Source of the DNA: an uncultured Micromonospora sp.
GTDB taxonomy: Bacteria; Actinomycetota; Actinomycetes; Mycobacteriales; Micromonosporaceae
DNA: 18,781 nucleotides
NCBI GenBank assembly: GCA_937951935.1
Contig: CALGAM010000056.1
Location: forward strand, 1-18,781
Direction: 5' to 3'
Each line of letters starts with the position of its first letter. Within the stretch, counting starts at the first letter, position 1. Below, in pieces: positions 14,727-18,781 of the stretch. A model generated the notes under the pieces. It searched no databases. It worked only from the letters and a program-made list of their open reading frames with translations, and had not been told where the DNA came from. Made by a program: the position numbers and the translations under genes.

Positions 14727-16939
14727 TTGTAGCTCCGCTGGGTGGGGTGGACGTACTCGAAGTGCAGGTGTTCCTTGTGCAGCACCGGCGGACGGTCGGC
14801 GCCGGTGAACTCCCAGGCGGCGACGTACGCGAAGTGCTCGTCGTCGCGCTGCGCCTCGCCGTCGGGGGTCTGGCTCTCGACCCGGAAGTGGCCGCCGCAC
14901 GACTCGGTCCGGTGCAGCGCGTCGATGCACATCAGCTCGGCCAGCTCGAAGAAGTCCGCGACCCGGCCGGCCTTCTCCAGCGCCTGGTTGAGCCCCTCGC
15001 CGTCGCCGGGGACCCTGACCCGCTGCCAGAACTGCTCACGCAACGCGCGGACCTCGGCCAGGGCCTTGCGCAGTCCGGCGTCGCTGCGCTCCATCCCGCA
15101 GTGGTCCCACATGATCTGGCCCAGCTCCCGGTGGAACGAGTCGACGGTCCGGTCACCCCTGACCGCGAGCAGGCGGTTGAGCCGGTCGGCGACGTCCTCG
15201 CGGGCCGCCACCACGTCCGGGTGGTCGTCGGTCAGCTTCTCGAACGGCCCGGCGGCCAGGTAGTTCGCGATGGTGCAGGGCAGCACGAAGTAGCCGTCGG
15301 CCAGGCCCTGCATCAGCGCCGAGGCACCGAGCCGGTTGGCACCGTGGTCGGAGAAGTTCGCCTCCCCGATCACGAACAGGCCCGGAATCGTCGACTGGAG
15401 GTCGTAGTCGACCCAGAGCCCGCCCATCGTGTAGTGCACCGCGGGGTAGATCCGCATCGGCACCTCGTACGGGTCCTCGCCGGTGATCCGCTGGTACATC
15501 TCGAAGAGGTTGCCGTACCGGTCGGCGATGGTTCGCCGCCCGAGCCGTTCGATGGCGTCGGCGAAGTCGAGGTAGACGCCGAGTCCGGTCGGGCCGACGC
15601 CCCGCCCGGAGTCGCAGACGTTCTTGGCGGCCCGGGAGGCGATGTCCCGGGGGACGAGGTTGCCGTAGGCCGGGTACATCCGCTCCAGGTAGTAGTCGCG
15701 CTCGTCCTCGGGGATCTCGCGGGGCGGGCGCCTGTCGCCGACCGCCTTGGGTACCCAGACCCGGCCGTCGTTGCGCAGCGACTCGCTCATCAGGGTCAGC
15801 TTCGACTGGTGGTCGCCGGAGACCGGGATGCAGGTCGGGTGGATCTGGGTGAAGCAGGGGTTGGCGAAGTAGGCGCCCTTGCGGTGCGCCCGCCAGATGG
15901 CGGTGGCGTTGCAGCCCCTGGCGTTGGTGGAGAGGTAGAAGACGTTGCCGTAGCCGCCGGTGGCCAGCACGACCGCGTCGGCGTACTCGGCGGTGATCTC
16001 GCCGGTGACCAGGTCGCGGACCACGATGCCCCGGGCCCGGCCGTCGACCACGATGAGTTCGAGCATCTCGTGCCGGCTGTTCATCTCCACCCGGCCGAGC
16101 CCGATCTGCCGCTCCAGCGCCTGGTACGCCCCGAGCAACAACTGCTGCCCGGTCTGGCCCCGCGCGTAGAAGGTCCGCTGCACCTGGGCGCCGCCGAAGG
16201 ACCGGGTGTCGAGCAGGCCCCCGTACTCCCGGGCGAAGGGGACGCCCTGTGCCACCGCCTGGTCGATGATCTCCACCGAGACCTCGGCGAGCCGGCGGAC
16301 GTTCGACTCCCGGGACCGGAAGTCGCCGCCCTTGACGGTGTCGTAGAAGAGCCGCTGGATCGAGTCTCCGTCGTTGCGGTAGTTCTTGGCCGCGTTGATC
16401 CCGCCCTGGGCGGCGATGGAGTGCGCCCGCCGCGGGCTGTCCTGGTAGCAGTACGACCTGACCCGGTAACCCTGCTCGGCGAGGGTGGCCGCGGCCGACG
16501 CGCCGGCCAGCCCGGTGCCGACCACGATCACCGTCAGCTTGCGGCGGTTGGCCGGGTTGACCAGCTTGGCGGCGAACCGGCGACGCTGCCAGCGCGTCTC
16601 GATCGGCCCGTCCGGGGCGGCCCGGTCGACGATCGGGTCGCCGTGGGTGAAGAGGTCGCCGTCCGGGCTGCCCGGCGCCGCTCCGGTCCGGGTGCCGACG
16701 TTCTCCTGACGGGTGTACTCCGTCGACGCCTGGCCCGTCTCCGTGACCCTGGGGCGCCGGCCGAACAGGTTGGTCACCGCCGCGCGCAGCCGGCCCGCCG
16801 GCGCGGCCTCCCGGCGGCCCGTCGCCTCGTCGGCGGTCGCGGGCCGCACGTCGGCGTTGGTGCTGGTCGGTACGGCGGCCCGGGGGTCCATCCGCTCGCC
16901 GACCACGGGGTTCGTGGGTTCGTCGGCTCGTGGGGTCAT
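14723..16939 (-). CDS. sdhA: Succinate dehydrogenase flavoprotein subunit with N-terminal extension
   Basis: A 738-residue catalytic subunit that oxidises succinate to fumarate. The FAD-binding strand is TVIVVGTGLAGASAAATLAEQG (136-157). His173 in RRAHSIAAQGGINAAKN is the expected covalent FAD attachment site. NPCFTQIHPTCIP, IYPAVHYTMGGLWVDYD and GEANFSDHGANRLGAS line the active site and cap. The C-terminus is HPTQRSYK. Related Streptomyces proteins, recalled from memory, are about 650 residues and start near the equivalent of residue 93, so about 92 residues are extra: polar, Ala/Thr/Arg-rich and low in complexity. The extension keeps high third-position GC. The ATG at 16937-16939 has a very good site (GAGGTGA, 5 nt spacing) formed by the end of sdhC. 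An in-frame GTG overlapping the sdhC stop is less well placed. Confidence 0.95.
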   Translation of the reverse strand: MTPRADEPTNPVVGERMDPRAAVPTSTNADVRPATADEATGRREAAPAGRLRAAVTNLFGRRPRVTETGQASTEYTRQENVGTRTGAAPGSPDGDLFTHGDPIVDRAAPDGPIETRWQRRRFAAKLVNPANRRKLTVIVVGTGLAGASAAATLAEQGYRVRSYCYQDSPRRAHSIAAQGGINAAKNYRNDGDSIQRLFYDTVKGGDFRSRESNVRRLAEVSVEIIDQAVAQGVPFAREYGGLLDTRSFGGAQVQRTFYARGQTGQQLLLGAYQALERQIGLGRVEMNSRHEMLELIVVDGRARGIVVRDLVTGEITAEYADAVVLATGGYGNVFYLSTNARGCNATAIWRAHRKGAYFANPCFTQIHPTCIPVSGDHQSKLTLMSESLRNDGRVWVPKAVGDRRPPREIPEDERDYYLERMYPAYGNLVPRDIASRAAKNVCDSGRGVGPTGLGVYLDFADAIERLGRRTIADRYGNLFEMYQRITGEDPYEVPMRIYPAVHYTMGGLWVDYDLQSTIPGLFVIGEANFSDHGANRLGASALMQGLADGYFVLPCTIANYLAAGPFEKLTDDHPDVVAAREDVADRLNRLLAVRGDRTVDSFHRELGQIMWDHCGMERSDAGLRKALAEVRALREQFWQRVRVPGDGEGLNQALEKAGRVADFFELAELMCIDALHRTESCGGHFRVESQTPDGEAQRDDEHFAYVAAWEFTGADRPPVLHKEHLHFEYVHPTQRSYK

Positions 16940-16944
16940 CGTGG

Positions 16945-17634
16945 TCACCTCACCAGGCCGGCGAGAACGGCGAACGGTACGACGAGGTAGCCGGCGCAGA
17001 GGGCGACGGCGAAGATCAGCGCGCCCGTCCGGGCCCGGCGTTCGCCCCGGGGGGTCTGCTGGCCCAGGCTGCGCAGTGCGCTGAACATCCCGTGCCGCAG
17101 GTGGAAGCCGAGGGTGACGATGCCGACGACGTAGACCAGGGTCACGTACCACCGCTCGGGGGCGAAGTCGGCGACCACGTTCGTGTACGGGTGCTGCTGG
17201 TCGGCGACCGGGTTGAGGTCGCCGGTGGTCAGGTCGAGCAGGTGGTAGACGACGAAGAGCGCGATGATCACCCCGCCCCAGCGCATCGTCCGGGCGGCGT
17301 AGCTGACGTGCACCTTCGGTCGGTGTACGTACCGGACCGGGCGGGCGGCCCGGGCCCGCCGGGCCAGCACGGCGGCGGCCCAGATGTGCGCGATCAGGGC
17401 GGCGCCGAGGAGGATCCGCTGCCCCCACAGGTACCAGTCCTCGGGCAGTACCGGCGCGCCGATGGTCCGCAGCCAGTTCGCGTAGTGGTCGAACTCCGTC
17501 GCCCCGAAGAAGATCTTGAGGTTGCCGATCATGTGGGCGATCAGGAAGAGCACCAGGAGAATGCCCGTCACCGCCATGACGGCCTTCAGACCCACGTTGG
17601 ATCGGATCGGTGAGCGCGTCGCTACTGCTGTCAC
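16945..17634 (-). CDS. sdhC: Succinate dehydrogenase cytochrome b subunit (b558 type)
   Basis: A 229-residue membrane anchor with five hydrophobic helices, at about 17-43, 74-92, 119-136, 162-185 and 204-227. It binds two b hemes and quinone. Candidate heme ligands are His34 (FLIAHMIGN), His83 (LIAHIWA), His131 (VVYHLLDL) and His178 (LGFHLRHG), one in each of the first four helices, as in the Bacillus-type diheme subunit that needs no SdhD. It is the first gene of sdhCAB. The GTG at 17632-17634 is the start: no properly spaced ribosome site precedes it, but a TANNNT -10 element lies 7 nt upstream, so the message is probably leaderless. Its stop lies 5 bp before the sdhA ATG. Confidence 0.94.
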   Translation of the reverse strand: MTAVATRSPIRSNVGLKAVMAVTGILLVLFLIAHMIGNLKIFFGATEFDHYANWLRTIGAPVLPEDWYLWGQRILLGAALIAHIWAAAVLARRARAARPVRYVHRPKVHVSYAARTMRWGGVIIALFVVYHLLDLTTGDLNPVADQQHPYTNVVADFAPERWYVTLVYVVGIVTLGFHLRHGMFSALRSLGQQTPRGERRARTGALIFAVALCAGYLVVPFAVLAGLVR

Positions 17635-17641
17635 TCACCAA

Positions 17642-17671
17642 ACGCTAGGTGACCTCGAATTAGTCGTCCAA
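17642..17671 (-). promoter_or_regulatory. Predicted sdhCAB promoter giving a leaderless transcript
   Basis: On the minus strand, TTGGAC (17666-17671), an 18-bp spacer and TAGCGT (17642-17647). Seven bases separate the -10 element from the first base of the sdhC GTG, which places the start of transcription at or next to the start codon. The -35 matches five of the six bases of TTGACA. The dyad bound by the LysR regulator would lie just upstream. Confidence 0.6.
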
Positions 17672-17689
17672 TGCATCGAGGTGGCAGTC

Positions 17690-17710
17690 TCGATAGCCAT
17701 AGGCTATCGA
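17690..17710. promoter_or_regulatory. LysR-type operator between lysR and sdhC
   Basis: A perfect dyad, TCGATAGCC-ATA-GGCTATCGA, containing the ATAG-N7-CTAT form of the LysR T-N11-A box. It is centred on 17700, about 66 bp upstream of the predicted sdhC transcription start, where LysR recognition sites usually lie. It ends one base before the lysR ATG, so binding would also block lysR. A second pair of 7-bp arms, CAGTCTC (17684-17690) and GAGACTG (17714-17720), brackets the dyad asymmetrically, the right-hand one inside lysR. Confidence 0.8.
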
Positions 17711-17711
17711 A

Positions 17712-18641
17712 ATGAGACTGCACCAGCTCAGATACTTTGTGGAGGTCGCCGAGACCCGGCATTTCACGCATGCGGCCGACAATGTCGGAATCACCCAGCC
17801 GTCGCTCAGCAAACAGATTCACCTTCTGGAGGACGACCTCGGCGCGCCGCTTTTCGAACGGGTCCGGGGCAGAATCGCACTGACCGCCGCCGGCGAGGTC
17901 CTGCTGCCGATCGCCAAACGCATCCTCGCCGACGTCGACACCGCCCGCCGGGAGGTCCAGGAACTCGTCGGGCTGCGGCGCGGCCGGATCCGACTCGGCG
18001 CCACCCCGAGCCTGGTCACCGCGCTCGCCCCGGCGGTGCTGCGCCGGTTTCGCGACGCCCACCCGAACGTCGAGGTGCGCATCGAGGAGAGCGGCTCACA
18101 GGACCTCGTCCGCGACCTGCTCCGCGGTGAACTCGACCTGGCGATGATCATCCTGCCCGCCCAGGGCGCCGATCCGGCGCTGCGGGCCGAGCCGGTGCTG
18201 CGGGACAGTCTGGTGGTCGCCTCGCTCGACCCGTTGCCGATGGCCGAGCCGGGTGGCGCCGTACACCTCGCCGAGCTGCGTGACCAGCCGTTGGTGATGT
18301 TCCGCGAGGGGTACGACCTGCGTGACGTCACCCTACGGGCGTGCCGCGAGGCGGGCTTCGAGCCGTCGCTGTCGGTCGACGGCGGGGAGATGGACGCGGT
18401 GCTGAGCTTCGTCGAGGTCGGGCTCGGCGTGGCCCTGGTGCCCGGCATCGTGGTCGCCCGCCGGCCGCGGCTGCGGGTCACCCCGCTCGCCCCACCCGGA
18501 GTGCAGCGGACGATCGCCCTGGCCGGGCGGCGCGAGGCGGAGCCGACCCACGCCGCCCGGGCCTTCCGGCGCATCCTGGTCGACCACATCCGCGCCGCCG
18601 CCGAGAACGGCACCCTGCCGCCGGGTGTGGCGCCGTACTGA
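17712..18641 (+). CDS. LysR-family transcriptional regulator, probable sdh regulator
   Basis: A 309-residue LysR-type regulator of full length. The winged helix-turn-helix covers residues 1-60, with the recognition region HFTHAADNVGITQPSLSKQI and the wing LFERVRGRIALTAAG. A linker helix follows, and the effector domain starts near 90 with GRIRLGATPSLV. It includes ELDLAMIILP and LSFVEVGLGVALVPG. The effector is unknown; a C4-dicarboxylate or other central metabolite would fit the neighbour but is inference. The ATG at 17712 has no ribosome site and directly follows the operator dyad, so this message may also be leaderless (TAGGCT at 17700-17705 is a possible -10). It is transcribed away from sdhCAB, the classic arrangement for a LysR gene and its target. 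Confidence 0.93.
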   Translation: MRLHQLRYFVEVAETRHFTHAADNVGITQPSLSKQIHLLEDDLGAPLFERVRGRIALTAAGEVLLPIAKRILADVDTARREVQELVGLRRGRIRLGATPSLVTALAPAVLRRFRDAHPNVEVRIEESGSQDLVRDLLRGELDLAMIILPAQGADPALRAEPVLRDSLVVASLDPLPMAEPGGAVHLAELRDQPLVMFREGYDLRDVTLRACREAGFEPSLSVDGGEMDAVLSFVEVGLGVALVPGIVVARRPRLRVTPLAPPGVQRTIALAGRREAEPTHAARAFRRILVDHIRAAAENGTLPPGVAPY

Positions 18642-18663
18642 CGTCGCGCGGCCGGCTGCCACG

Positions 18664-18678
18664 CGCCGGAGACCGGCG
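18664..18678. terminator. Weak hairpin after lysR
   Basis: CGCCGG-AGA-CCGGCG can form a 6-bp stem with a 3-nt loop, 22 bp after the lysR stop and before the convergent partial gene. It has no U-tract. It is a possible terminator for either strand, but short GC stems are common here. Confidence 0.3.
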
Positions 18679-18704
18679 TCGCGGGCGGCCCGGCGCCGTG
18701 GCCC

Positions 18705-18781
18705 CCGGGGCACGCGTCGGCTCAGCGGCGGATGCCGGCCCACTCGTGGTGCCGGCGGACGGTGGAGAGGATGAAGTCGAC
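18705..18781. repeat. Right copy of the 77-bp terminal inverted repeat
   Basis: Exact reverse complement of bases 1-77, running to the last base of the window. It contains the end of the same partial gene on the minus strand. Sequence inside the repeat (below 18705) shows no clear similarity to the sequence after base 77. Confidence 0.95.
18722..18781 (-). CDS. 3' end of an unidentified gene (right edge, truncated)
   Basis: On the minus strand the last 19 codons and TGA are identical, base for base, to the partial gene at the left edge. The two copies therefore point inward and converge on the 18.6-kb segment between them. Family not recognised; the basic, aromatic tail (STVRRHHEWAGIRR) is not diagnostic. 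The gap to the lysR stop is 80 bp. Confidence 0.55.
   Translation of the reverse strand, partial: VDFILSTVRRHHEWAGIRR

Noticed and set aside
14747..16990. 747-codon open frame on the plus strand opposite sdhA
   Set aside because: Same GC-bias shadow. The translation has no recognisable domain, while the minus strand encodes a complete SdhA.
1..18781. Composite transposon bounded by inverted insertion sequences
   Set aside because: Only 77 bp of the flanking repeat is visible, no transposase motif can be read, and the interior holds core genes (sdhCAB, tex) with uniform composition.

Overview
High-GC actinobacterial DNA, probably Micromonosporaceae. This placement is inferred from the very high GC, the strong G/C bias at third codon positions, the many GTG starts, the GPP34 protein, the AGAO-type amine oxidase and the single-anchor-subunit succinate dehydrogenase. 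The window holds eleven complete genes, one partial gene at each edge, and several regulatory sites. No tRNA, rRNA, CRISPR array or complete mobile element was seen.

Left region (136-4056, all minus strand): a tightly coupled four-gene glycan cassette. In transcription order it encodes a DegT/PglE-type aminotransferase, a PglC-type phosphoglycosyl transferase, a PglD/NeuD-type acetyltransferase and a GT4 glycosyltransferase. The first three overlap by stop/start (GTGA, ATGA). Together they look like the enzymes that make an acetylated amino-sugar nucleotide, load it onto undecaprenyl phosphate and add the next sugar. No 4,6-dehydratase, flippase or polymerase lies in the window. A 444-bp intergenic region with an AT-rich patch and a dyad precedes the cassette.

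Centre (4501-11577): tex (minus), a copper/TPQ amine oxidase (plus), a GPP34/GOLPH3-like protein (minus) and an APC-superfamily permease (plus). The oxidase and permease plausibly import and oxidise aromatic or biogenic amines. Two abutting perfect dyads lie just upstream of the oxidase. A 17-bp-stem bidirectional terminator separates it from the GPP34 gene.

Right region (11584-18641): a membrane-anchored metallo-beta-lactamase-fold hydrolase and a beta-lactamase-like serine hydrolase lie downstream of sdhCAB, all on the minus strand. A LysR regulator is transcribed divergently from sdhC. The lysR-sdhC gap contains a perfect LysR-type dyad centred about 66 bp upstream of the predicted sdhC transcription start and abutting the lysR start codon. 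The layout suggests autoregulated LysR control of succinate dehydrogenase, with sdhC probably leaderless.

Edges: the first 77 bases and the last 77 bases are exact reverse complements and diverge at base 78. Each carries the last 19 codons of the same unidentified gene reading inward. The window is therefore bounded by two inverted copies of one repeat. The exact length is what a de Bruijn assembly with k=77 would leave at a contig end, so the outer junctions need caution.
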